Part shown: positions 50,200 to 62,376 of the stretch, piece after piece
How positions within the stretch are numbered: position 1 is the first letter of the stretch
Layout of the letters: each line of letters opens with the position of its first letter
Source of the DNA: Acanthochromis polyacanthus
Taxonomy: Eukaryota; Chordata; Actinopteri; Pomacentridae
Direction of reading: 5' to 3'
Assembly (NCBI RefSeq): GCF_021347895.1
Contig: NC_067124.1
Location: 15,614,521-15,678,520 of the forward strand
DNA length: 64,000 nucleotides
Program-made: the position numbers and the translations under genes
Notes under the pieces: generated by a model
The model's database searches: none
Told to the model about the DNA's origin: nothing
What the model saw: the letters and a program-made list of their open reading frames with translations, nothing else

Positions 50200-50373
50200 A
50201 TTTCTTTGAGATTATACAGGGTTTTGGTATTTTTGCCTTTATTTGGAGTGAGACAGGACATGAGGGAAAAGTGAGCAGGAGAATGACATGCAGTAGGCCA
50301 ATCTAACCGAGGAGTTAATGCGTAAAGGCATTTGTGGTATGTGCCCTAAACACTTGGCTATCGGATCGCCTCA
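50200..50373 (-). mobile_element. tRNA-derived SINE with target-site duplication
   Basis: On the minus strand it starts near 50373 with a tRNA-like head. The A-box-like TAGCCAAGTG lies at 50351-50360 and the B-box-like GGTTAGATTGG at 50298-50308 (consensus GGTTCGATTCC), about 43 bp apart. A CTGCATGTCATTCTCCTGC body follows, then the tail AATAAAGGCAAAAATACC (50226-50243), characteristic of a widespread fish SINE. AGTAAAGCAC occurs perfectly on both sides (50190-50199 and 50374-50383), the expected target duplication from LINE-mediated insertion. B-box decay suggests it is no longer transcribed by Pol III. Confidence 0.85.
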
Positions 50374-50383
50374 AGTAAAGCAC

Positions 50384-53300
50384 CTTCTGTGTTGTGGGGC
50401 TGATAATTGGAGGAAACTGCATGAAAAGTTTGCCTGACCTAGGAGGTCCAGCATCTTCTAACTTTGAAAGACTAAACTTGTATCCACTTTCCTCATGATG
50501 GTCCAACTACGTTTTCTTTTATGTTGCACCTACTTCCACCACAAAACAACAAAAGTATAGGCCAATTTGTTGGGCAAAGATAGATGCAGACTTGCATGTG
50601 GTTTTAGTCATACTCCACTGGGTAAACATGATTCTTCTACGTAGACAGTTCAATGTCCCTCATATCAAACACACAAAAAAAAAACAAAATAAAAAATAAA
50701 AAAACAATTGGAAAGATGTGTGTGACTTTGCATTATTTATCGGATATAGCACCAACTTACAGACAAGCACAGTGGATAGACATGGCACAGGATTTCTGGA
50801 GAATTTAGAGCGTACCACTGTGTTTGGACATGCACAAATCCAAACATCTCCAAAGTCCAGCAGCATCTACTTCATTTACAGCTCTGTCAATGATAAATTC
50901 TACAGATGAGGATAGTGGAGAATCTCCTTATATAGTCTCTACTCATAAGAGAGATTTGTTTTAAACACCACTTGTTTTTTGGCATATGTGCAGTCAAATG
51001 ACTTGCAGCAGAGACAATCGACTACGTCATAAATTTTAGACTTCAAGCAAATCTCTGTAGAGAGGGCGCTCTTGTTGGTTTGGGTTGGGTGGATGAAAAA
51101 AAATGTATGTACATACTTTTGTTGGCCCATGTTGACTCAGGAAGCATAAATTGGCTAAAGTTAAGGATTGCAGCTTGTGATACTTGGAAAGATAATGTCT
51201 TTTTCACATACGTGCGGGCAGGGTTGACAATTTGATTCCTGTGTGTCTTTGTGTAGATCTATGAGTGTCACTGAGTAGCAAACTATGTACAGTGGGATGG
51301 GAATGACAAAATATAGTGTTTTTGATAAAATAACTCATAAATGACAATCAAAATCCCATTTAGCTTTGTCTAATTTGCTGCCTTTCTTATCCCGTGTTGT
51401 TTTCAGTTTAACATTACTTCCTCCGAAAAAACTAGACTTGTTAAATTTTTACCAGAGTAGCTTGAAGAAATCGTTCCATTACAAACACTCACTATTCACC
51501 TTTAACTAGACTACTGCATAGAGAAGTGTTAGTACTTTAAATTGGGATGCTTTCATCCATATTTCAAAATAGTCCAATATACACTTGGAGTATAAACTCA
51601 TGTGGCCCCAAAACCACACACACACAGACACACATACACACAGAAAAGGTTAGAATTTTAAGGGGAAAGCAGAGAAATTAAGTGAAAAAAAAAATGCTAA
51701 ATTGGGTAAATAGGAGAGTAGTGAGCAATGAGTGAGAGAAACACAGAAAAAAAAAAGTGAGCGCCTGGAACAAACCAGTGACCCAAGTAACCCGAGTTCC
51801 TCCCAGCAGATTATCATGGGCGCTGTGTGATTAAGGCCAGCTTCATTAGCATAATGATTTCCCATCCTCCCTATTCTCTCCCTCCATCCTGCCATCCATC
51901 CCTCCTTCCCTGCCTCCCTCTCTTCCTGGGCCTTGTGTTGTTAGCCACCAGCTCCCAGTGCTCCTCAAGTACTTTAAGCTTGTTAATAATCATTATGGGT
52001 GTGCAGTGAAGTGGGGGAAAGGAATAATTACCTCACCTGAGCCAAACCAAATTAACCCCTTTTCATTTTTTTTCCCTCTCCTCTTTTACTGTTGTCGGTT
52101 ACCCATTCCATATCCCCACCCACTCACTTGTGCACACACACACAGACGCTGCATTCACCCGGGACCTATTAGGGTTGTCTGTTATTAAGTGTTGAAATAA
52201 TAAGTGCTCGCACACACCATTTGCTATTTGGTAACAGACGTACCTGCTCAGATGAAGTCTAAAGGGTCCTGTTTCACAAAGGAGGAACCACGCAGAGTAA
52301 AACCCAGAACATGCTTTGTGTCCATGGTGGCAGATTATAAATGTGCACAAAGATATAAACTGTGTCCTGATTAAATGCTTTCAGTATTAAAACACTATGA
52401 TGAGCAGTTAAATGGTTTCACTGAAAAGAAGAAAAAAAGTGGATGGAAGCGAAACTAAGGATTTTATTGGCAGGGTAAAGTTTCACCTCGTCATTTAGAG
52501 CGAACACAAACTTTCATGTATAGAAGCATGTGATGATTTAAAGCTTCATTAGGTAATGCTTTTAATATTAACACTGAATAATAATAAGAGGCTAGTGTAA
52601 ACAACAATTCAGCTCTCACCTCGTTATTTTCTGTCCATGTGCTTACTGTTCCCAGCTGATTCACCAACACAGTTTTTTCCTCTTTATTATTTGATCTAAA
52701 TTCCAATGTCAGTAATAATCTATGAAAAGTGTCATTTCTTTTATTTATTAATTTATTAATCTGCAGTTTATGGACTTGCCGAACAGCTCCCACCCTTCGT
52801 CCTTCGTCCTCGGAGTTCTTCACATTGTTCAGCTCTTGTCCGACCACTTAAAAATATGTTCCAAAAACACAAGAACCACAAAAACGTGGTACTCCTTAGA
52901 CACCACGCTCTATTTGATAAAACACTCACTGTGTGACACTCAGTAACAAGTGAACAAATCTGTACAAGTTTCTAGTGAACATTTTATTCCCCGCAGTATT
53001 TTGCCATCATAAATCCAATTTCCCCCTCTCAGCAGAGGGTAGACTAAAGACATATGTCTGTAATATAATAACCTGATGCTCCAATAGAGATGGATTAGGG
53101 GCCATAAGAAATGAAAAATGTTTAAATTGTTATGGGAGAGAGCTGATATTTTCCATATTTCACTGTGCGTATATCAAAGTGACATAATCTTAAATGGGAG
53201 GAAACAGAAGCGAACGCTCGGTGCATATTTCTCATTTGAGTCAGCTGAGAAGTGGAGGGATGTAATATAGGGCCGGCTTAACCGTATTAAGAATATGAAT

Positions 53301-55180
53301 GAAAAACAGATGTTGCTCTGGTTTTTACGCCAAAATGTGAACTTTCCTATCTGTGATTTTAAACCTTTGAAAAGGCACAACGATAACATAAAGGAACACC
53401 AAAAATGCAGTTTGCCGTTGCTTTGAAAGCTAGTATGAGCACTGAATTGCTTCACAACTTTTACTTTCTTAAAGTAGTGTGCCACGTGATACCTGACTGC
53501 ACCACCAAACAGTTGCACTCAGTTTCATATTTATTTTTTTACCTTGTATATTGGCCACTGGGGTTGCGGCTGACCTAACACTGACACATTATCACCTTAC
53601 AAAGACTATTTACACCTGCAGCATTAGTATCCATTTACAGTCATGTTCCTCACCAACACCTGGAAGAAATTCCAGCTGCAACAAGCAAGTGACTGTGAGG
53701 TGATGTGAGCATGCCTGCTGCAGCTGGAAACATGTTGGATGTGATGGTGAAGGAACATATAAGTTAGCAACAGCCTGAAAGATGCAAAAAAACATCTGTA
53801 AAGATGGGTGGAACTGGAGAACTTGGTTTTCATATATTATGAATAATTCATTTTATATAACACAATCCTTTTGTCAATTGCTAAAATAAAAATACTGACT
53901 AGTACAGCTGTACTTAGTTATGCAACATGTTTAGCTGTGCTGCAAATTGTCTCCAGGCAAACTAGCTGGTTCCATAAACACCACACTCATAGTTTCTGTC
54001 AAATCTATACAGAGGTAGATCATTGCTGCATGTCTATAATAGTGTTTCCACTTACTGCTTATATATTTGTAAAAAAAAATCCAGCCAGACAATGTATGTT
54101 CAGGGTGGATATGTAAAGTAATGAGACACATTAAAGGGCAGAACTAAAAGTATACTGTATCTCTTCCTATGTACTCTGCAAACAGGATGCCTGTTTACCC
54201 AACAGAAGCTATTAAAGAGTTTGAAAACCCCCTGGAGCCCCCATCACTGCTCAACTTTGCAAGACAAAACATCAGCTCCCGAAATGATCTCCTCTAAATG
54301 CCCATAAGCAAATTAAACATGGGTGTCTCCACTGCCCATCAATGACAGCATTCATGGGAGGGGTGCGTAATGAAAGACTTGGAGTACAGAGGGATAACGC
54401 TACAAGCACAGCCATCATCACTCAGGTGTGTGGCTGAGATGAAGGATCAAAGGCAGACTCTGCCACTGGCATGCCTCTACTGTGCTGCCGGCCCTGCTGC
54501 CAAAAAAAATCACTAGGTTTATATCGGGGAGGATAAAGTCAGGATTAAGAATAAACAAATGCTTGAACTCACAACATCATTTACACAAGAAACAACAAGC
54601 TGGATATGTGGGAGGCCTTGTGTATTTCAGTTTGAATGTTCAGTCAGGGGGATGTGCTCGGTGTGAAAAGGTGCAAAGAGATACAGACAAAGCAGCCAAA
54701 GAGCACTTTTCAGCCTCCACTCGTACGAGCCTGCAGACGTGTGAAGGTTCGGTGTCGAGGCAGGTTCTTGGTGTGGAAGCACTGATAGTAACTTAAAGTC
54801 TGGCTGTTATTGTGATGACAGTTCTAATCCTGTTCTGTCTAAACATCTCCACAGCGCTCTCAGTAATCCCTTCTTCAAGTCAATGTGTTTAGAACCACGA
54901 GTGTATAATGTGAACAATAAAACACAGCAACACGTGCAGGGAGAGGTAGATGTGAATCTGGTGTTTGTGCGTCCGTTTATGCAGCTACTCGTGCCAACTC
55001 CGGCTTCCTCCCTGCAGCCAGTCAGTCAGCCACACTCAAGACTCACTCCCATTTCTCTTCCCATCTCTTCATCCGAGCAGCAGCATGTTGTTTCACAGGC
55101 ACCGGCCCATGTTTTGTTTTGTTTTCTCCTCTCTTTGTTTTTAATTGCTACCGTGGAGGTCAATTAATTTCACTCCCCCC
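50384..55180. other. Non-coding block, one strong enhancer-like segment
   Basis: 50.4-51.7 and 52.2-54.2 kb show no coding exon, only short A/T runs and ordinary sequence. 51.78-52.06 kb is listed as an enhancer candidate. 54.2-55.17 kb has balanced sequence without distinct motif clusters; the ORFs there match nothing I know. Confidence 0.55.
51780..52060. promoter_or_regulatory. Candidate conserved non-coding element (two cores)
   Basis: Left core: CAGATTATCATGGGCG, GTGATTAAGGCC, CATTAGCATAATGATTTCCC. Right core after a CT-rich spacer: CCTCAAGTACTTTAAGC (NK2-like TCAAGTA), GTTAATAATCATTATGGG, GGAATAATTACCTCACCTGAGCC (with a CACCTG E-box). The dense, non-repetitive sites make this one of the strongest enhancer candidates. 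Confidence 0.45.
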
Positions 55181-55320
55181 CCCCGCTCTCTATCTGCAGC
55201 CCACACAGCTGCGGCACTGTGTGTTTGCTAGCCCATCTTCTTCCAAGCCCTAATGCCACATCACTTCAAATGGATTAATCGAGCCACTTTGTTGTTTAAT
55301 CTCGCCTCGGCAGAACTAGT
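55181..55320. promoter_or_regulatory. Candidate conserved non-coding element
   Basis: Contains CACAGCTGCGGCACTG, GCCCTAATGCCACATCAC, AAATGGATTAATCGAGCC and TTGTTTAATCTCGCC. GGATTAATC is an OTX/bicoid-type site. It ends directly at a G-quadruplex-prone run. Confidence 0.4.
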
Positions 55321-55365
55321 GGGTGGGTGGGTGGTTTAGGAGGGTGTGGGTGTGTGCGGGAGGGG
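55321..55365 (+). other. G-quadruplex-prone sequence
   Basis: GGG runs occur at 55321, 55325, 55329, 55342, 55348, 55358 and 55362. The last four, with loops of 3, 7 and 1 nt, satisfy the canonical G4 pattern on the plus strand. Confidence 0.8.
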
Positions 55366-56874
55366 TGCGATCAGAGATGCACGGGCTTGTCTGTCTTTGT
55401 CGCGGACAGACGGACTGACGGGCGGACAAATGGATGCATAGGCACAGGGATGGAAGGACAAAAGGACCAAATGATAGGCAGAGGGAGGCATTGAAGAAGA
55501 CAAGCAGCCTGAGATGCAGACGAGCCGCCGGTGACTGACAGACACAGACAGAAAAAGAGACAAATGGTTGCAAACTTGTCACCTAATGTCTGAATGTGTC
55601 ACGAATATGTCTTTATGTAGAGATATATGTCAGGCCAGTCATTTTGGAGTGTTATGAAGCTGTAAACTGCATCAGATGCCTGTTCGGTTGTCAGAATGTG
55701 TGTAGTTTGTGTTATGGAAAAATGCAATTTCTACGCTTTGTGACACGTCAAAACTTTTTTTTTCCTAAACAAAGACTACACAAATGACTGCATGTATGAA
55801 ACACATACAATTACATGTAGAAGCACACGCATTGACACAGGCCTGAGGATACCTACACCAACAATCACAGGCCTGCAGACAAGAATGTGCACATGATACC
55901 ACTTCTACACACACACACATGCACACACGCTATCACAATTAAAGGTCCTGTTTGATGTGTCGGCGCTTTCATGTTCGGATGACAATTTCATCGAGAAGGA
56001 GGGCGGCTGCATGTTTCCAACCTTGCCGCTACGTCCGCACAGACATTCGCAACAAAAAAAGACACGTTGGCCACCCCAGCCAACACGCAGACATATAAGG
56101 CAACACACAAACCACATGCAAACACACACACGCACGTGTACACGGAAAGCCTCCCAGCTACCAGCAGTGCTTTTTTTCTCCTCTGATCTGCTGAGTCAGC
56201 CCAAGCCCCTTAAGACTTCTCGCCTCTCCTTTACTAGATATCAGAGAGTGAGAAAGTGCAGAAGGAGGGAATGCGATGGGAGGAAAAGAGTGTCGAAGGG
56301 GAGAATATGATGGGAGAGAGAGCAGATCCTCATCCGGGGCCAATCCCAACATCTTTGTAGTTGCACCAGCAAGAAATCACTTGTCTGGAAAGGAAAAGAA
56401 TGGAGGCTACTGATCTGACACTGGATTTATTGTGTGTTGTAAAGCCCTGACCTTTAGAATTTGTCCACTTAGTTGTCTCAGGAGGATCTGTATCTATTTT
56501 GCTGTTAAAAACAAATCTGTATAAATTCAGCCTTTAAAAACAAGTTCAGTGACACCTGTGAATTGCCTTACAAAGTGTCAGTGGAGGCCATGTGCGTTGC
56601 CACATGACATCGACTGCCCACAAAAACAAAACGATTTCCTCAGAATATTGATCATGTTACCCCAAATTCTTATAATTAGCAGTTCTGCTATAAATTCGTT
56701 GTGATATTACTTGTAAATTGAGTGAGAAGTGGGACACTTGCAAACTATTTCAATTAAAGAACAAAAATTGTGTCGTCTTAATAGCCTAAGAAAAATAATT
56801 CACAAGAATATTTAAGTATATTTTGATTGGAAACCCAAGCAAGAGAAGCTGCCTACATTTTCTCCATGGTCCGT

Positions 56875-56897
56875 AAAAAAAAAAAAAAAAAAAAAAA
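56875..56897. repeat. Poly-A run (23 A)
   Basis: A homopolymer. The preceding sequence is not a recognisable retroelement, so it is not taken as a retroposon tail. Confidence 0.9.
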
Positions 56898-57065
56898 TTG
56901 TTAGCAAGAAGAAGAAATGATCTGAAATAAAACAAAAGGTTAACTGTGTTGTTTATCGCTCAGCCTGTGTTTGATGATCCTTCTATTCAGATTGAGGTCA
57001 GAGGCTGTTCAGAGCAGCGACCTTAGAAGGCTGAGGGGGATTGAGGTCTGAGTGGCTTTACATTG

Positions 57066-57073
<8 letters not shown>

Positions 57074-57135
<62 letters not shown>
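57074..57135. repeat. Long (GT)n microsatellite
   Basis: About 31 uninterrupted GT/TG units, followed by GGATGTGGATGTGCACGTG. Confidence 0.97.
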
Positions 57136-57136
<1 letters not shown>

Positions 57137-57659
57137 ATGTGGATGTGCACGTGGGAGTGCACGTGAGACAAAGGAGTGCAGACAAGAGTGTGGTTTCCTC
57201 TGCTCTAAACGCAGGGCTTTGGGTGGAGCAGTGAATAAACGGTTTTCAGTTAGCCCCAAATGGGAAGTTCCTCTGCAGATAAGGGGAGCTGATGAAGGGC
57301 AGGTGAGAGACCCACTGTGGGTTTCCACCAAGGTGACAGTTGAGTAATAGCGCTGTTGCAATTACAAGAATCAGCACCCAAAATCAGGTCAGAAAGGCTT
57401 TTAAGATGCAGATAACTGTGGACAGGTGTCGAATCAAAATCTGCAAGCAGCTCAATTAAAAAAAAAAAGTGATTTTCTAAAATTTTTCAATGGGCTGTGT
57501 ACCTCTTTATGACATGCAATACCTGAATGGATAAACTAATAAAGTAATAAAGGAAGGAGAAATAAATCAATTATAAAATGAAGTAGAAAAAAGCCTTATT
57601 TCTGCTTGTGGATAATCCTTTATTACACAAAAACCAGTGCTCAAATTACCAAATAGCCT

Positions 57660-57910
57660 CCTATAAAGCACCGTAACTTTCTAATCTGTTTATAATTAGC
57701 ATTTCAATGATCCTACACATTAATGTACGACCTTCAAGAACTCTGACCCGCCTCTAATTAGCGCTAATATCCAATCATTGCGGTATATGAAACTAGCCAT
57801 GACCAAACAAATGGACCTCAGGTACAGCTAATTTCTGGAGCAATTATCTTTTCATGTTGAGAGATTTAGCTGATTATCTGCACAATTTCACACAGTTTTT
57901 TTCCCCCCAG
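57660..57910. promoter_or_regulatory. Candidate conserved non-coding element
   Basis: Contains TTTATAATTAGCATTTCAATG, CCTCTAATTAGCGCTAATATCC, CAATCATTGCGG, CAGCTAATTTCTGG and GAGCAATTATC. TCTAATTAGCGCTAAT has facing homeodomain cores around GCGC. Strong enhancer-like appearance. Confidence 0.45.
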
Positions 57911-58139
57911 TGTGATTCTAAATGGCACTACAGTATAAAAATATTTTTTCACCACTTTTCAAAGGCTGCACGGAGAGCGTTCACACGGTATAACTCTTAA
58001 TGCCCGCTCATGTGGAAATGTGCTAAATGCCTGTCAACTCAACTACGCATAACTATATGATGCCCTGAATGTGTATGGATGCAATGGAGAAATAAAACTA
58101 ATTTATTGACCACTACTTATTTGAAAGAAACCCTCTATG
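57911..58139. other. Short non-coding spacer
   Basis: No gene or repeat is evident. CGTTCACACGGTATAACTC and TGCTAAATGCC may belong to the neighbouring enhancer-like segment. Confidence 0.4.
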
Positions 58140-58331
58140 CTTAACATTATTTCTATTTTTATTCTGTACTTTTGCACCTTTATTGTAAATATGAGCATTT
58201 TTTGCACCTTTTTTTATTTGAAATGCATGTTCTTTTGCATGTTAGTTTCCTTGTTTTTCTTAAATATAACACATGTGAATGACTGGATACCTTAAATTTC
58301 GACCACAGGATCAATAAAGTATCTTTCTATA
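58140..58331 (+). mobile_element. Probable LINE (L2/CR1-like) 3' tail
   Basis: A T-rich 3' segment with repeated TTTTGCACCTTT ends in GACCACAGGATCAATAAAGTATCTTTCTAT. A 'gatcaataaagtatct' type ending followed by a TCTAT-like microtail is the usual 3' terminus of fish L2/CR1-clade LINEs. No reverse transcriptase sequence is upstream, so it would be a short 5'-truncated copy. Target duplications were not found, and a SINE sharing this tail is an alternative. Confidence 0.5.
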
Positions 58332-58974
58332 AAACTAGCATCAGCTATGGCTGAAAACCAACAGCTCCGAAATGTATTTTCTCAGATTGTCTGCAAAAGT
58401 ATTGCTGCTTTGCATTCTACTGTACCAGTGTTTTCAGACGCCGTCTCCCAGCCCAAATGCATCCTGTATCAGTCAAGTGAGTCTAAATACAGCAATGATA
58501 CACGTGTAGAATAGTTTATTATCAAGCAGGAAAGGTGGCCGAGCGGTATAATTAAACTCAATGTACACGGAGTCATTACAAACATCCTGTGGGCAGAGGA
58601 CTGAAAACAATGATTATAAGGTAAGCGAGTGGGAAAATTACTGTAGCATATAGGAAGCTGCCTGTGTGGTCCAAAGTCACGGAGTCTAGTGTCCCTACTA
58701 AAACCAGTGACAAAAAGCACAATGACAGTCTGCAAAGCGGATATAAACAGTGATTTCATGCAGGTGTGAGTGTCCTTTACACCTCAGTCGAAGCAGTGGA
58801 CGAGAAAAAACAGGAGTTGTTCGTGTCATTTAAGTTAAAGAGAAAAAAATGGTTCATATTATTGACAAAATAGTTCCCATATCACAGAGCTGCCCCCCTT
58901 CAGCTTCACCCTCTGCTGCTTCATGTTTTCAGACACGCATGACGGCGGCAGTGTGATTTCCCCTCCAGAAACAC

Positions 58975-59085
58975 CCCCTTTAATTCACAGATTTTTTTAA
59001 ATAATGAGAACATTAATTGTAAGCGCTTTGAATCGCTAATGCTTTTGATAGCTAATCTTATCAATCCTGCACAACACAGGGTTGA
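58975..59085. promoter_or_regulatory. Candidate conserved non-coding element
   Basis: CCTTTAATTCACAG, ACATTAATTGTAAGCGC, TTGAATCGCTAATGC and GATAGCTAATCTTATCAATCC lie within 110 bp. Very dense homeodomain-like cores, repeat-free. Confidence 0.4.
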
Positions 59086-60089
59086 TCAAATGAACACATT
59101 TCCTGTGGTGGGTCCGGGGAGGAAAAAGAAGTTAGTGGATTAATAAAAGAAATAAAGGCAGTTGAGGGAAATGTTAAAGTTAAGAGGGGAAATGAAAGAG
59201 ATAGAAAAATAAATGAATAAAATCGACAGAAGCGGTTCTGAATTCCCATTAGATTGCTGGTTTATGAGATGTGATAATCTGATCAGCTCATCTTTGTGTG
59301 CAACAAAAATACAAAAGGAAACACAGGAAATTTATATTAACAACAAATCTAAACTTAGAAAACAGATGAATTCAATTAGGAACCGAACCAAACTGTACAT
59401 ATTCCCATATTTCAGAAGGATACTGACACCAAAAATAAGTGAAAGTACAGTCACGCAAATCTCAATGTAGCATTTCACTTAACTTTTTTAAATGGGTTTA
59501 TATTATGTGAAGCCAGAGTTGTGTATATGTGTGTGTGTGTGTAGGGTGTGTGTTTGGGTTGAGTTCACCTCTTGAAGAGATCGTTTCAAAAATGCATCCT
59601 CATAAATTGTCATCCCATCCTCCACTCAGTCCAATGTGTATTTTTCTAATGCATGAGAGGCCATATTCAAATGAAGGAGGGGAAGACCTTTCACACACAC
59701 GCCGAGCTATAATGGGGAAAGCTTAGCATAACTTCCGTCTGATTTCCAATGCAAATATTAGCAGTCAAGTTCAGTGTGTGGTTGCAGATTATAGTTTATC
59801 CCTCTCACACACCACAGAGTTCTTTTACGCTCTGGAAACATTTTTGCTTATCAGTGCAATGCAACGATCAACTCTCCTCACATCCTCTCAGTCCCTTGGA
59901 GACTTCAAGAGGGACTGGGGGAGAGAGAAAGAGGCGACGAGGAGGAGGGGGGGAGGTAATGGCAGAATGAGAGAGGGAGATGAAGAAGGGGGGAAAAGAG
60001 AATTATCAACATTCAAATGCAGTCAGATCCACCCCAAACTTCAGCCACCACCCGTGATTATTTTTTTTTTCCCGTCTTGTCTGAATCCT

Positions 60090-60440
60090 TCATGCTTAAA
60101 TCCTTAAATTAAACATCTTAATTGCTGTAAGCCTTACTATCAAATAGGGAATTACAAAGAACTCAGAGGATTCTGCCCACCCTCCTTCCCCAATGCCCCC
60201 CCACCACCACCTCCACTGCTAATAACATATCACATACTATTGTTTATGTAATTACACTGTGTGAGATGCTGCAGCAACAGCCCTCCGTCTCCCCCCACCC
60301 TCCTGCTTTGCTTGTGTTTGTAATAGTATAAAGGCAGCATGACTGATGAGTTCTCACATCAAACAATAGATGGAAAATAGCACAGATAATTCTATTAGCC
60401 TCTACAGTTTTCTCATTGGGTTGTCTGATATGTGTGAATC
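60090..60440. promoter_or_regulatory. Candidate conserved non-coding element
   Basis: Contains CCTTAAATTAAACATCTTAATTGC, CTGCTAATAACATATC and GATAATTCTATTAGCC around two C-rich runs. Enhancer-like but partly low complexity. Confidence 0.35.
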
Positions 60441-61479
60441 ATATCCATTTATGTGCATTTTATTTCGCTTTTTAGTAAAGTAATGACCCATTCATGGATG
60501 GAAAGACACACAGTCGTGTTGCTTCCCGTCATCACGTTGGCTAAAAGAAAAGCTACTATCTAAATATGTTACGTTTATATACGGTATGCCGTCTGGACAA
60601 GTAGACTACTGCAAAGAAAATAGGCTCAGGTTAGTTCTCAAGTAACATGGAGAGACTAAACTGGACAAATGTGACAATGTGCATATCAAAATAAAGTTAT
60701 TGCAATGAAAAAGTTTGGTATTTACGCACAAATGATACTAGTGTGTTGACACCACATTGAATTTTGTTGAATGTGTGACTGTTAGAAATGCAAATTGGCA
60801 ATACTTCATTATCTGACGATTATTTCTCGCATCTAACCAGTAAAACACTTGGTCTAGATTGCCAAAAATGTCCAAACTAATTGATTCAAATAATTTGCTT
60901 TGTCCAATTAACGGTGAATAACCCAAATATATTCATTTTTTTGTCAGAAAACACTAAGAAAACTAGCAGATGTTCATATTTGTAAGCAGTTGGTTTTGGC
61001 AGTTTTGTTGAAAAAAAATGTCTTAAATGGGATAAACTGTGAAATAGTTGATGCCTGACTTTGTTGCGACTGACTAATCCATTAAAACGCTAATTGTTTG
61101 GGGTTTATTACAAACTATTTAAAATTAGAACAAGCAACAGACTGTGCAGTGTGTACGCAGTAGCCATTTGTGTCCCACTATAACTTTACTTCTAAATACA
61201 ATTATAAGAACACGTAAGTTTCCCGTATTTGTATCTATGTATGATTTTGTTGTATTTGGATCAAACAAACACTGCAATGTTGACATCTAAATAACCTTTT
61301 AACTCAGAGTTTTATCTGAAAATGAATCACGTGCACAACATATCTGGCACCTTCAAACAGTACGTAGCAAATCTATGCTAATATTGGAACAAAAGGAAGA
61401 AAATCACTGTATTTTAGGTGCATTTCTGTACTACAGTCCAGCATTTACAGACGAGGCTGCAGTACTTTTGTGTCACACT

Positions 61480-61620
61480 GAACACCAGAGGGGCGGGTAA
61501 ACACACAGCAGTGTGGCAGCAGAGCCAATTAGAAGTTGCTTAAGGTCAGGCCAAGGCCCGGGGAGTAGAGGAAACAATAAATAATTTGGAGGGTAAAAAG
61601 CAAAGTCTTGCCCAGTACAA
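61480..61620. promoter_or_regulatory. Candidate conserved non-coding element
   Basis: AGAGCCAATTAGAAGTTGC, AACAATAAATAATTTGG and GGTCAGGCCAAGGCCCGGGG in repeat-free DNA. Weak call. Confidence 0.3.
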
Positions 61621-62376
61621 AATGCATTGTGTTCTTTAAAGTCGTGACAATTTATTTTCCCGATGAATTATACATGTGAGACTCTGCTGCAAACATGCAT
61701 TGCCCAGTGAGGGGGAGATAATCTTCAATCTTTGTAAGTACTTCAACAATGGTGTGTATGACAAACACTGGAAGAGATTTGGAGCTGGATGGAGACGTGG
61801 AGTGCTCCCTCTGTATTGTAACATCGCTCAGCAGCTTTGCAAAACAACAATCCAACTGCACTTATCCTCAGCCAGCGTTTACTGATTGTTTTATGTGAAG
61901 GGGGAATACTGTATTACAGCAGATTGTCAAAACAACCACTTGTGTCAGTCGTTTTTAACTGATTGTACAGAAATGACAAAGAATTAAAATAAATAAATAA
62001 GTTGCTGTGTAGATCAGAAAGTGGAGTTGAACTCCAAGACAAGCATGTTGTCTAAGTTTACACAAACGCTGGTCTAAGTTGTCCAACTGGGAGGAGGAAT
62101 CAGCTGTTCGGCTGTGAGCTGTGGCAATTGTGATTACAGGCAGAGCGAGTGAACCTGAAGAGCAGCTTTTGTATTTAAAGTTTTCAGCTGTGAGATTAAA
62201 AATTTCCAGTTGGATATATCACTGGGAACCTTTTCTCTCAAGCAAACTTATTCTATTCAAACCAAATCCAGTCACGCGGAGCCATTTGCAGCATTCTACT
62301 TTTTCCTATTCTTGTTTTCCAAAACATTAGTCTTGCTAACTCTAATGCGTGCAAATGCAATGACTCAAGCAAGCTG

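Larger units (their letters stand above)
55366..57659. other. Non-coding block
   Basis: 55.38-55.56 kb is a degenerate GGAC/ACGG-type short repeat region. 55.9-56.15 kb is CA-rich. 56.2-56.34 kb is purine-rich. 56.36-57.06 and 57.14-57.66 kb are unremarkable. No exon recognised. Confidence 0.55.
58332..60440. other. Non-coding block with two enhancer-like segments
   Basis: 58.33-58.97 kb and 59.1-59.9 kb show no exon. 59.92-60.0 kb is purine-rich with G runs. Candidate elements at 58.98-59.08 and 60.09-60.44 kb are listed separately. Confidence 0.55.

Noticed and set aside
56875..56897. Poly-A run as a retroposed gene tail
   Set aside because: No ORF-bearing or recognisable transcript sequence upstream and no target duplication seen.
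58534..58547. GGTGGCCGAGCGGT, identical in style to a tRNA-Leu/Ser A-box
   Set aside because: No B-box, anticodon arm or acceptor stem can be built around it; probably chance or a very decayed tRNA fragment.
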